The notes: a model not told the origin generated them from the letters alone. A stretch of DNA of 5,874 nucleotides from an uncultured Sphingomonadaceae bacterium (GCA_938003725.1 CALKXX010000105.1:1-5874), one strand, 5' to 3'. Counted from the first letter of the stretch, positions 1 to 5,874 are shown. A program made the numbers and translations.

Positions 1-999
1 AGCTGACTTAGCAACCTCCCGCCAATGATGGCATGCAACGCGGTGGCCCGGTGCAATTTCTTCCATTTCAGGTTCTTGGTTCGCACATTTTTCGGTTGCG
101 AAGGCGCAGCGTGTCCGGAAGCGGCAACCAGAAGGCGGTGAAAGCGGAGAGGGCAATTCGTTCGCTAGCAAAGCTGAGTCTACCGAGAGTATCTGATCGG
201 GATCAGGCGAAGGAACTGCCGAAATAAGAGCGCGTGTGTAGGGATGGGCCGGCCCGTTGAACAGAAGATCACTCGGCCCCTCTTCCATCAATTTGCCAAG
301 GTACATAACTAAAATCCGGTCGCAGAAATAACGGACAACCGAAAGATCGTGACTTACAAACAGATAGGAGAGCTGAAACTCCTTTTGCAGGTCATTTAAC
401 AGATTGATGATCTGTGCCTGTATGGAAACATCAAGCGCGCTTACCGGCTCGTCCAGAAAGACCAGCTTCGGATTTACGATCATTGCCCGAGCGATGCTAA
501 TCCGCTGGCATTGTCCGCCGCTAAACTCATGTGGGTAGCGATTGATCATAGTCGGAAGTAAGCCGACCCGCTCCATCATATTGGCCACGAGCGTTCGCAC
601 TTCCTGTTTCGGCATCTCAGGCATAAAGGAGGCAACCGGTTCGGCGATAATTTCACCTACAGTCATCCTGGGATTAAGGCTGGCAAGCGGATCTTGAAAA
701 ACCAGTTGTACGTTTTTTCGCCGATTTTGTCGTATTTTGCGGGTAATATTTACAACATCCTGGCCCATCCATTCCACTTTTCCGGATGTTGGAGTGTTGA
801 GCATCAGGGCCGCTCGCCCCAATGTCGATTTGCCGCAGCCAGACTCGCCAACCACTCCCAGTGTTTTCCCGCGTTCAATTTTGAACGAAACGCCATCCAC
901 TGCTTTTAGCTGTTGATATTTCCCACGCAGGATACCGCCTGTCCGGACAGGGAAATGTACCTTTATATTGTCCGCCGACAAAACCGTGTTCGAGGTCAT
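1..999 (-). CDS. oppF: Oligopeptide ABC importer ATPase OppF (3' end cut by window)
   Basis: The frame runs without a stop from the ATG at 999 to base 1, giving 333 residues and continuing outside. E. coli OppF has about 334, so only a short tail should be missing. It is the second ATPase of the importer. Walker A is GESGCGKST (51-59), the Q-loop glutamine is Gln102 in FQDPLASLNPRMT, the signature is FSGGQCQR (159-166), Walker B is LVFLDEP (179-185) and the switch histidine is His217. The HPYTRAL extension (252-258) follows. The C-terminal ELPSPLSPPSGC (281-292) and VACHHW (321-326) are typical OppF marks. Four cysteines (292, 298, 305, 323) form C-x5-C-x6-C-x17-C, nearly the same as in OppD. 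GEIIAEPV and INRYPHEFSGGQCQR match OppF rather than OppD. The ATG overlaps the oppD stop as ATGA, with GGAGGG just upstream. The adjacent OppD supports an asymmetric OppD/OppF pair. Confidence 0.94.
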   Translation of the reverse strand, partial: MTSNTVLSADNIKVHFPVRTGGILRGKYQQLKAVDGVSFKIERGKTLGVVGESGCGKSTLGRAALMLNTPTSGKVEWMGQDVVNITRKIRQNRRKNVQLVFQDPLASLNPRMTVGEIIAEPVASFMPEMPKQEVRTLVANMMERVGLLPTMINRYPHEFSGGQCQRISIARAMIVNPKLVFLDEPVSALDVSIQAQIINLLNDLQKEFQLSYLFVSHDLSVVRYFCDRILVMYLGKLMEEGPSDLLFNGPAHPYTRALISAVPSPDPDQILSVDSALLANELPSPLSPPSGCRFRTRCAFATEKCANQEPEMEEIAPGHRVACHHWREVAKSA

Positions 1000-1964
1000 G
1001 ATCCCTCCGCAAAATGGCATGCGGCCTTGCGGTCGCCATAGCTTTTCAATAGTGGCCGTTCGTCAGTACATATTTGTGCAGCTTTTGAACAACGCGGCAT
1101 GAAAGCACAGCCTTTTGGCAAAGATTGTAGATCGGGCGGCTGTCCCGCGATTGCCGGTAATGCTTCACCAAGGTTTGAGGCAAAACTGGGCATCGCGGCC
1201 AGTAAGCCTGCCGTATAAGGATGTAACGGGTTTACATAAAGTGCGCGCATTTCCGATTTCTCGACCGCGCGGCCGCCATACATCACCATAACCTCGTCCG
1301 CCCGTCCGGCAATGACACCCAAATCATGCGTTATCAAAACAAGCGCCACATCGGTATCGCGTTTCAATTCGTCAAATATATCCAAAATTTGAGCCTGAAC
1401 CGTAACATCGAGCGCGGTAGTCGGCTCGTCGGCAATGATGATATCAGGTTCGCATAACAGCGCTTGGGCAATCAAAATCCTTTGCCGCATACCGCCGGAC
1501 AATTCGTGCGGGTACATATTTATTCTTGAAGCGGCATCAGGGATTCTCACCACATCAAGGACATTCAATATCTTTCTCGTCGCCTCGCTGCGAGACAATT
1601 TCTTGTGGATCATCAATCCTTCCATTAGCAACTCTCCAATCCGCATATGCGGCGTGAGTGCGGTGAGGGCATCCTGCATGATGAACGCAATGCGATTACC
1701 TCTAATTTGCCTTATTTCGGCCTTTGGTAATCTAAGCAGGTTTTTTCCATCTAAGAGAACTTTGCCGCTACACGACGCATTGCTGGCAAGTGAGGCCATA
1801 ACGGCTAGAAAAGTCTGACTTTTCCCCGAGCCGGATTCTCCAACAACGCCTAAACATCTTTTCCGCCTTAACTTGAACGATACGTCATTAACCGCGTTCA
1901 CGGTGCCATCGGGCGTGGCGAAGGAAACATTGAGACTTTCAACTTCGAGGATAGGATCTAGCAT
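996..1964 (-). CDS. oppD: Oligopeptide ABC importer ATPase OppD
   Basis: A 322-residue cytoplasmic ATPase that pairs with OppF to power import through OppBC. Walker A is GESGSGKS (42-49), the Q-loop glutamine is Gln97, the signature is LSGGM (155-159), Walker B ends in ADEP (178-181) and the switch histidine is His213 in LITHDLG. The C-terminal oligo_HPY extension starts at HPYT (248-251) and carries four cysteines (286, 292, 299, 316) in a C-x5-C-x6-C-x16-C pattern. MYPHELSGGMRQR (150-162) and the run after Walker B match E. coli OppD. I prefer the ATG at 1964 (MLDPILEVESL) because the family's first strand starts there and it leaves a 7-base gap after oppC. ATGs in frame at 1997 and 2009 would overlap oppC by 26 or 38 bases. 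The ribosome binding site at 1964 is weak (AAAGAA/GATAGA), so coupling to oppC is likely. Its stop shares ATGA with oppF. Confidence 0.94.
   Translation of the reverse strand: MLDPILEVESLNVSFATPDGTVNAVNDVSFKLRRKRCLGVVGESGSGKSQTFLAVMASLASNASCSGKVLLDGKNLLRLPKAEIRQIRGNRIAFIMQDALTALTPHMRIGELLMEGLMIHKKLSRSEATRKILNVLDVVRIPDAASRINMYPHELSGGMRQRILIAQALLCEPDIIIADEPTTALDVTVQAQILDIFDELKRDTDVALVLITHDLGVIAGRADEVMVMYGGRAVEKSEMRALYVNPLHPYTAGLLAAMPSFASNLGEALPAIAGQPPDLQSLPKGCAFMPRCSKAAQICTDERPLLKSYGDRKAACHFAEGS
1003..1008 (-). promoter_or_regulatory. Ribosome binding site of oppF
   Basis: The minus strand reads GGAGGG, three bases before the oppF ATG and within the last codons of oppD. The match to the ribosome is good but the spacing is shorter than usual. 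It fixes the start at 999, together with the ATGA overlap. Confidence 0.65.
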
Positions 1965-1971
1965 GGTTTTT

Positions 1972-2868
1972 CTATCGTTCTTTGGGATCGAGGGCATCGC
2001 GCAAACCATCGCCGACGAAATTGAAACTAAACATTGTCACCGCCAGAAAACTAGCAGGGAGGATCAGGAGCCATGGATGTATTTCCACTTCCGCCGCGCC
2101 CTCCTTTATGAGCACGCCCCAACTGGTCATCGGCTCTTGCACACCCAGCCCAAGAAAACTCATGAAACTTTCTACCATTATATTAGCGGGGACCAGCAAT
2201 GTCACAAACACAATGACAGGGCCGATAGCGTTGGGAATAATGTGTCGGCGGACAATGGTGAAGCGCGGTACCGCCATGGCTCTGGCCGCTTCGACAAATT
2301 CCTTTTGTTTGAGCGAAAGTGTCTGCCCTCTAACAATACGTGACATGGTCAACCATTCGACCGCACCAATCGCAATGAAGATAAGCATGATATTGCGACC
2401 AAATACCGTTACCAATATGATGATGAAGAATATCAACGGCAATGCGTATAGGATATCTACTATCCGCATCATGGTGGTATCGACCCATCCGCCTCGCAAA
2501 CCAGCCACCGCGCCAAAAACAACCCCGATGCTCAGTGCAACAGCTGTTGTGAGTATGCCGATCATAAGCGAAATTCTTGCGCCATATGCGGTGCGCACGA
2601 ATAAATCCCTACCCAAACTATCGGTGCCGAACCAGTGCGCCCCTTCCAAGGTGGGACCACTTGTTCGCATCTGGAAGTTGATTGTGTCCATTGCGTTTGG
2701 GCTAATCAAAGGCCCCAATATGGCGTATAAGGCAATGGCGACAATCATCCAGACACCTGCCATTGCTGCCTTATGCGATTTGAAGCGCCGGCGGGCATTC
2801 TGCCAATAGGAGCGTTGCGACTTTGGCGGCTCGGTGGCGGTTTCAAGTGGTGCGGTATCAATTGTCAT
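1972..2868 (-). CDS. oppC: Oligopeptide ABC importer permease OppC
   Basis: A 298-residue inner-membrane permease and partner of OppB in the import channel. A polar N-terminal tail of about 35 residues with SYWQNARRRF (20-29) leads into the first membrane segment (about 36-56), as in the OppC N-terminal domain. The periplasmic GAHWFGTDSLGRDLFVR (76-92) is the hallmark of OppC/DppC permeases. Further membrane segments lie near 100-122, 136-156, 158-172, 213-238 and 264-285. The EAA loop is KEFVEAARAMAVPRFTIVRR (189-208), which contacts an ATPase. RIVRGQTLSLK (177-187) and the ending FVGDGLRDALDPKER (284-298) match E. coli OppC as I recall it, and point to oppC rather than dppC. The protein is full length. 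The ATG overlaps the oppB stop as ATGA. It ends in TAG, seven bases before the preferred oppD start. Long open frames on the opposite strand across this gene look like shadows. Confidence 0.94.
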   Translation of the reverse strand: MTIDTAPLETATEPPKSQRSYWQNARRRFKSHKAAMAGVWMIVAIALYAILGPLISPNAMDTINFQMRTSGPTLEGAHWFGTDSLGRDLFVRTAYGARISLMIGILTTAVALSIGVVFGAVAGLRGGWVDTTMMRIVDILYALPLIFFIIILVTVFGRNIMLIFIAIGAVEWLTMSRIVRGQTLSLKQKEFVEAARAMAVPRFTIVRRHIIPNAIGPVIVFVTLLVPANIMVESFMSFLGLGVQEPMTSWGVLIKEGAAEVEIHPWLLILPASFLAVTMFSFNFVGDGLRDALDPKER

Positions 2869-3812
2869 TCATCTACCCTCACTCTTGGGTCCAGATAGCC
2901 GTATAGAATATCTACGATCAGATTGAGCAGAAGAACTGTCGTAGAAAATACCAATATGATACCCAGAACCAGTGTGTAATCCCTGTTCATCGCGCCTTGT
3001 ACAAAGTAGCGACCGACGCCTGGCAGATCGAAAATCTGTTCGATAATAACCGACCCGGTAATAACGCCTGCGAGCGCCGGGCCGAGATAGCTGATAATGG
3101 GCAGTAATGCGGCGGGCAAGGCATGGTTGAGGATCACATTCCTTTCTGGCAAACCTCTCATGCGCGCCGCGCGCACATAATTTGAACTCAAAACCTCAAT
3201 CATACTGGCGCGGGTCAGCCGGGCTATGATTGCAATTTGCGGCAATGCAAGGGCGATGATCGGTAAAATCTGATTGCGCAGGCCACCCCATCCGGCAACC
3301 GGTAAGCCCAGATAACTGCCCACTCCTGGAATTTCCTTCAGATAAATTCCGAAGAATAAGGTGAGCAGCGGGGCAACCACGAAACTAGGAACGGCAATCC
3401 CACTCATTGAAACAAACATCAGGCCATAATCAAGTTTGCTATTACGTTTCAGGGCAGCGGCAATGCCAATGGAACAACCCAGGAGAATGGCAAGTAATAA
3501 CGATTTTAGGCCAAGATTGATACTGATCGGCAGGCTCGCGCCGAGCAGTTCGTTGACGGTAAAATCCCGGTAAATCATTGAGGGCCCCAGATCCCCTTGC
3601 ATCAATCTACCAAGATACAGACCAAATTGTTGGTGCAGTGGTTTGTCGAGATTATAGGTTTGTCGCAGATTTTCGATGATCTGCGGATCCAAAGCGGCTT
3701 CGGCATCAAAAGGGCCGCCGGGCGCTGAATATATCAGCAAAAAGGACAGCGCGATAATGATAAATAGCGTTGGAATCAGTATCAGTATCCTGCGCAAACA
3801 ATAAGCGAACAT
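2865..3812 (-). CDS. oppB: Oligopeptide ABC importer permease OppB
   Basis: A 315-residue inner-membrane permease, one of the two channel subunits of a peptide/opine-type ABC importer (PepT family). Six membrane segments can be placed at about residues 9-28, 99-121, 130-158, 180-198, 236-258 and 278-303. PGGPFD (31-36) follows the first segment and GDLGPS (73-78) lies in the large periplasmic loop; both match my memory of Escherichia coli OppB. The cytoplasmic EAA loop, where an ATPase docks, is YVRAARMRGLPERNVILNHA (212-231). The C-terminal FDLPGVG and NRDYTLVLG (276-284) are also OppB marks, so oppB is favoured over dppB. The start is set by an AAGGAGG seven bases upstream. The TGA stop overlaps the oppC start as ATGA, which implies coupled translation. 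Length is close to the roughly 306 residues of E. coli OppB. The true substrate may be something other than peptides, since this family also takes up opines, glycosides and similar solutes. Confidence 0.94.
   Translation of the reverse strand: MFAYCLRRILILIPTLFIIIALSFLLIYSAPGGPFDAEAALDPQIIENLRQTYNLDKPLHQQFGLYLGRLMQGDLGPSMIYRDFTVNELLGASLPISINLGLKSLLLAILLGCSIGIAAALKRNSKLDYGLMFVSMSGIAVPSFVVAPLLTLFFGIYLKEIPGVGSYLGLPVAGWGGLRNQILPIIALALPQIAIIARLTRASMIEVLSSNYVRAARMRGLPERNVILNHALPAALLPIISYLGPALAGVITGSVIIEQIFDLPGVGRYFVQGAMNRDYTLVLGIILVFSTTVLLLNLIVDILYGYLDPRVRVDE
2876..2880 (-). promoter_or_regulatory. Ribosome binding site of oppC
   Basis: The minus strand reads GAGGG, seven bases before the oppC ATG and inside the last codons of oppB. 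Together with the ATGA overlap it supports the start at 2868. Confidence 0.6.
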
Positions 3813-3819
3813 CTAGCCC

Positions 3820-3826
3820 CCTCCTT
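3820..3826 (-). promoter_or_regulatory. Strong ribosome binding site of oppB
   Basis: The minus strand reads AAGGAGG, seven bases before the oppB ATG. This is the strongest Shine-Dalgarno sequence in the window and fixes the oppB start at 3812. It suggests that oppB, the first transporter gene after the 61-base gap, can begin translation independently, unlike most other genes here, which overlap their upstream neighbour. Confidence 0.85.
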
Positions 3827-3833
3827 TCAGCTA

Positions 3834-3846
3834 ACATGGCCCATGT
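3834..3846. repeat. 13-base inverted repeat in the gap before oppB
   Basis: ACATGG and CCATGT face each other around a single central base, in the only real intergenic gap of the window. The loop is too short for an RNA hairpin, so if it works at all it would be as a double-stranded protein site. Arms of six bases are expected about once by chance in a window this size, so the position is the only argument for function. Confidence 0.3.
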
Positions 3847-3873
3847 GGTCGAGAGAGGGATATGCAATTTTGA

Positions 3874-4737
3874 TCATCTGGGTATTTTTGTAAAAACCGT
3901 GAGCGCGTTGCCACGCATCAGTTTCTCATGACTTTCTTTTCGGAAGTTGTGGTCATTGATTTCCTGCACAGCACGCTGTGGATCAATTACCGGCCAATCG
4001 GTGCCGAACAACACTTTGTGGCTACCATAGCTGTCGGCATAACGGATATATTGCGGCGGCCAATGCTTGGGCGCATAGGCATCGCCGGCAGTATAAATAT
4101 TCTCATGTTTCCAGCACATGGATATCATTTCATCGGTCCAAGGCACCCCGATATGGATACCGATAATTGGTAATTCCGGAAAATCGATTGCGACCTGGTC
4201 CAGCAAAATCGGCCGCGCCACAGATGGCAGGCGGCGTTCTTTGCTGTACACAAGATTTTGTCCCACCTGCATCATGATCGGAATGTTCAACTCGCAGCAT
4301 TTTGCATAATATGGATAAATCTGAGGAGCATCAGGTGGGCAACCGAACCAGTGCGGATACCAGTGGGCGCCAACGAAACCGAATTTGTTCACGGCTTCTT
4401 CCAGGTCCTGTAATCCCTGCATGCCGCGCGTCTGATCGATGCCGGCTAAACCCGAAAACCGATCGGGATACTCATCACAGATATCGGCGATAACCTGATA
4501 AGGAATTTCCCATGACCCATTGATATTCAGGTCACCGGCGCGCACAGCGATTAACAATGACCGCTCAATCCCGGCCTGGTCCATTTTCCGGATATAATCT
4601 TCTATCGAAACGCCGTTCAACATATATTCCGGCATGCGGACCTGTTTCTTGAAATTTTCATCCAGCCCGGTCCAACCGTTCTCGCAAGCCTCTGGTGTGT
4701 AGAGGTTACACACAATATCAATATATCCGTTTTTCAT
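3874..4737 (-). CDS. Amidohydrolase-2 family protein with an altered metal site
   Basis: A 287-residue protein of the amidohydrolase-2 (Amidohydro_2) family: cytoplasmic TIM barrels that hydrolyse or decarboxylate C-C and C-N bonds, often in aromatic or acyl-CoA catabolism. Visible family marks are the opening YIDIV (5-9), the FVGAHWYPHW segment (121-130), PYYAKCCELNIPIM (142-155), the IGIHIGVPW strand (192-200, His195) and LFGTDWP (243-249, Asp247). The usual HxH after the first strand reads Val9-Cys-Asn11, and the His of the usual HTG/HxG strand reads Gln157, while His195 and Asp247 are kept. Metal binding is thus doubtful or uses other residues. The ATG at 4737 is the start: it forms an ATGA overlap with the crotonase stop and has GGAAAG seven bases upstream. 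A TTG at 4752 in frame is less likely. Linkage to a CoA ligase and crotonase recalls coumarate-type catabolic sets in which an amidohydrolase-type protein cleaves a beta-ketoacyl-CoA (CouO of Rhodococcus). That role is inferred. Confidence 0.88.
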   Translation of the reverse strand: MKNGYIDIVCNLYTPEACENGWTGLDENFKKQVRMPEYMLNGVSIEDYIRKMDQAGIERSLLIAVRAGDLNINGSWEIPYQVIADICDEYPDRFSGLAGIDQTRGMQGLQDLEEAVNKFGFVGAHWYPHWFGCPPDAPQIYPYYAKCCELNIPIMMQVGQNLVYSKERRLPSVARPILLDQVAIDFPELPIIGIHIGVPWTDEMISMCWKHENIYTAGDAYAPKHWPPQYIRYADSYGSHKVLFGTDWPVIDPQRAVQEINDHNFRKESHEKLMRGNALTVFTKIPR

Positions 4738-5522
4738 GCAGATGCTTTCCAATTTGGAATACGTTTCTCTTTGAAGGCCATATAGCCTTCCCGCCCAAAA
4801 GGCTCATTCCGCATATATTTGCTGAACGTCGCAAGCTCCAATTTGACGCCATCGCTGACGCTTAGGCCGTCTCCTTCTCGAAGAACTTTTTTAATCGCCG
4901 CGAGGGCAGGGCGGGGTTTATCGGTTAGCGTTGCAGCATAGGCCTTTGCTTCACTCAAAAGCTGAGCGCGTGGTACAGATTTTAGCGCAAGACCAATATC
5001 GACGGCTTCCTGACCTTTGTACCAACGCGCCGTCCATAGTACCTCTTTTGCGCGCTGTTCACCAATCCGACGTTTTAATCTTAGCGTCGCGGTGGCTGGT
5101 AGCACGCCGGAATCGGTGTGGACATCGCCAACCTTTGCTTCATCCGCGATGATCATAAAATCACAACCGAGCGAGATTTCAAAACCGCCAGCACGGGTAA
5201 AGCCATTATTGGCAGAAATTGTCGGGAAAGGGAGTGTCTCGATCCGTTCAACGATTTTCGCGAGCCGCGCGACAACCTGGTCAAAATAGTCAAGATCGTT
5301 AAATGCCCTGTCGAGTAGATCAAGATCAAGTCCTACACAGAAGGAGTCACCGTTACCCGTGATTATCAGGGCGCTGACATCATCGCTTGTTTCCAGCACC
5401 GCCAAGATACTTTCCAGTTCAGAAAATCGCTTCTCATCAATGCTGTTCAACCGCTCCGGCTTTGAAAAAGTAACGAGAGCAATTTTGTCATGTGTTTCAT
5501 AGGATAAGGTTTCATAAGCCAT
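4734..5522 (-). CDS. Crotonase-family protein (enoyl-CoA hydratase/isomerase-like)
   Basis: A 262-residue protein of normal crotonase length. Crotonases bind acyl-CoA thioesters and stabilise an enolate in an oxyanion hole; members act as hydratases, isomerases, hydrolases, decarboxylases or lyases. The first oxyanion segment is FCVGLDLD (residues 61-68). The second is the AGGFEISLGCD stretch (111-121), where Glu115 lines up with the catalytic Glu144 of rat mitochondrial enoyl-CoA hydratase. The second catalytic Glu (Glu164 in rat) lines up with His135 in KVGDVHTDSG, so ordinary hydratase chemistry is doubtful. The C-terminal EGYMAFKEKRIPNW is typical of the family. I chose the ATG at 5522 (MAYETLSYE), which starts where the family fold starts. 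An ATG at 5549 would add nine polar residues and deepen the overlap with the ligase. Neither start has a strong ribosome binding site; GGAAAA lies upstream of 5522. The gene ends in a TGA sharing ATGA with the next gene. Family membership is sure; the reaction is not. Confidence 0.92.
   Translation of the reverse strand: MAYETLSYETHDKIALVTFSKPERLNSIDEKRFSELESILAVLETSDDVSALIITGNGDSFCVGLDLDLLDRAFNDLDYFDQVVARLAKIVERIETLPFPTISANNGFTRAGGFEISLGCDFMIIADEAKVGDVHTDSGVLPATATLRLKRRIGEQRAKEVLWTARWYKGQEAVDIGLALKSVPRAQLLSEAKAYAATLTDKPRPALAAIKKVLREGDGLSVSDGVKLELATFSKYMRNEPFGREGYMAFKEKRIPNWKASA
4745..4750 (-). promoter_or_regulatory. Ribosome binding site of the amidohydrolase gene
   Basis: The minus strand reads GGAAAG, ending seven bases before the ATG at 4737. 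It is a moderate Shine-Dalgarno match inside the end of the crotonase gene. It decides for the ATG at 4737 over the in-frame TTG at 4752, which lies just upstream of it. The ATGA overlap with the crotonase stop supports the same choice. Confidence 0.55.
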
Positions 5523-5874
5523 TATTTGTTTTTTCCGTTGCGTCGGCATGGCGCGTATATACTGCTGACAATTCGAATTTTACGATTTTACCTGCGATGT
5601 TACGGGGCATGATATCTAAAAAATAAACTTCTTGCGGGATTTTATATTTGGCCAAATTCTCAGTACAATGCGATTTCAAATCTTCTGCGGTTATGTCGTA
5701 GGTCTCCGATTTTACCGCATATGCAATCAACCTCTCGCCCCATTTTGGATCTGGTACGCCTATAACGGCTGCCTCGACAATGGCGGGATGGGCCGCAATC
5801 ACTTCTTCGATCTCTCTGGGGTAGATATTGATTCCGCCCGAGATCACCATGTCTTTCTTGCGGCCGACAATGTA
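5512..5874 (-). CDS. Acyl-CoA ligase (AMP-binding, adenylate-forming), C-terminal part only
   Basis: This is the last 120 residues of an adenylate-forming enzyme. The frame is open through the right edge, so the large N-terminal ATP- and acid-binding domain lies outside the window. The fragment is the mobile C-terminal domain (AMP-binding_C). It begins with the hinge motif GRKKDMVISGG (fragment residues 4-14), followed by NIYPREIE, and near the end has PRNIAGKIVK, whose Lys (fragment residue 96) matches the lysine that catalyses adenylation. These enzymes join a carboxylic acid to CoA through an acyl-AMP intermediate in the cytoplasm. The motifs fit the fatty-acid/aromatic-acid CoA ligase class better than peptide synthetase domains, since no carrier domain follows. 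The substrate cannot be told from this end. A tail of about 20 polar residues follows the last motif. The TGA stop lies inside the start of the crotonase gene, an 11-base overlap, so the two are probably co-translated. An internal ATG at 5850 is not the real start, because the conserved hinge motif begins upstream of it. Confidence 0.93.
   Translation of the reverse strand, partial: YIVGRKKDMVISGGINIYPREIEEVIAAHPAIVEAAVIGVPDPKWGERLIAYAVKSETYDITAEDLKSHCTENLAKYKIPQEVYFLDIMPRNIAGKIVKFELSAVYTRHADATEKTNNGL

Noticed and set aside
33..227. A 64-codon plus-strand open frame at the left edge
   Set aside because: It lies opposite the conserved cysteine-rich tail of OppF and shows no motif.
1435..1818. 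A 127-codon plus-strand open frame opposite oppD
   Set aside because: It overlaps the conserved ATPase core of oppD, has no ribosome binding site or known motif, and reflects the codon pattern of the real gene.
1965..2009. Longer oppD with a 15-residue N-terminal extension
   Set aside because: The added residues overlap the end of oppC and are not typical of OppD. The ATG at 1964 begins right where the conserved first strand starts.
1873..2343. A 156-codon plus-strand open frame across the oppC/oppD junction
   Set aside because: It lies opposite two conserved genes and has a His/Arg-rich sequence without any domain; treated as a shadow.
1982..2809. A 275-codon open frame on the plus strand opposite oppC
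   Set aside because: It begins with TTG, has no ribosome binding site, has a Thr/Met/Pro/Ile-rich composition with no recognisable domain, and lies wholly over a clearly conserved permease gene on the other strand. It is best read as a shadow.
3160..3178. GC-rich alternating stretch that looks like a palindrome (near gcgcgccgcgcgc)
   Set aside because: It encodes the conserved RAARMRG segment of the OppB EAA loop, and arginine/alanine codons explain it.
5523..5549. Upstream ATG giving the crotonase nine extra residues
   Set aside because: The extra residues are polar and non-family, there is no ribosome binding site before 5549, and the overlap with the ligase would grow to 38 bases.

Overview
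The window holds seven protein-coding genes, all on the minus strand and packed head to tail with almost no spacing. It reads as one operon fragment, cut at both ends. No RNA gene, insertion sequence, CRISPR array or terminator was found, and no gene-free stretch is longer than about 60 bases. Base composition is close to half G+C in the few lines I sampled. The Opp proteins closely resemble the Opp subunits of Gram-negative bacteria as I remember them, so the source is probably a member of the Pseudomonadota. I cannot place it more finely.

In transcription order (high to low coordinates), the first block is a small CoA-dependent catabolic set. It contains the C-terminal end of an acyl-CoA/acid-CoA ligase (right edge to 5512), a crotonase-family protein (5522-4734) and an amidohydrolase-2 family TIM-barrel protein (4737-3874). 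The second block, after a 61-base gap with a strong ribosome binding site, is an oligopeptide-type ABC importer. It contains the permeases oppB (3812-2865) and oppC (2868-1972) and the ATPases oppD (1964-996) and oppF (999 to the left edge, missing only its last few residues). Four junctions overlap (ligase/crotonase by 11 bases, and ATGA overlaps at crotonase/amidohydrolase, oppB/oppC and oppD/oppF), while oppC/oppD are 7 bases apart. This suggests translational coupling and one shared transcript.

The likely logic is import followed by activation and breakdown. OppBCDF, with a substrate-binding protein not seen here, would bring in a peptide-like or other small organic solute. The ligase would form a CoA thioester, and the crotonase and amidohydrolase would process it. 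The substrate cannot be read from the sequence. Two points are odd: the crotonase has His where the second catalytic Glu of enoyl-CoA hydratase should be, and the amidohydrolase lacks the usual HxH metal motif. The pair may therefore not do the textbook reactions. No oppA gene lies between the catabolic block and oppB.
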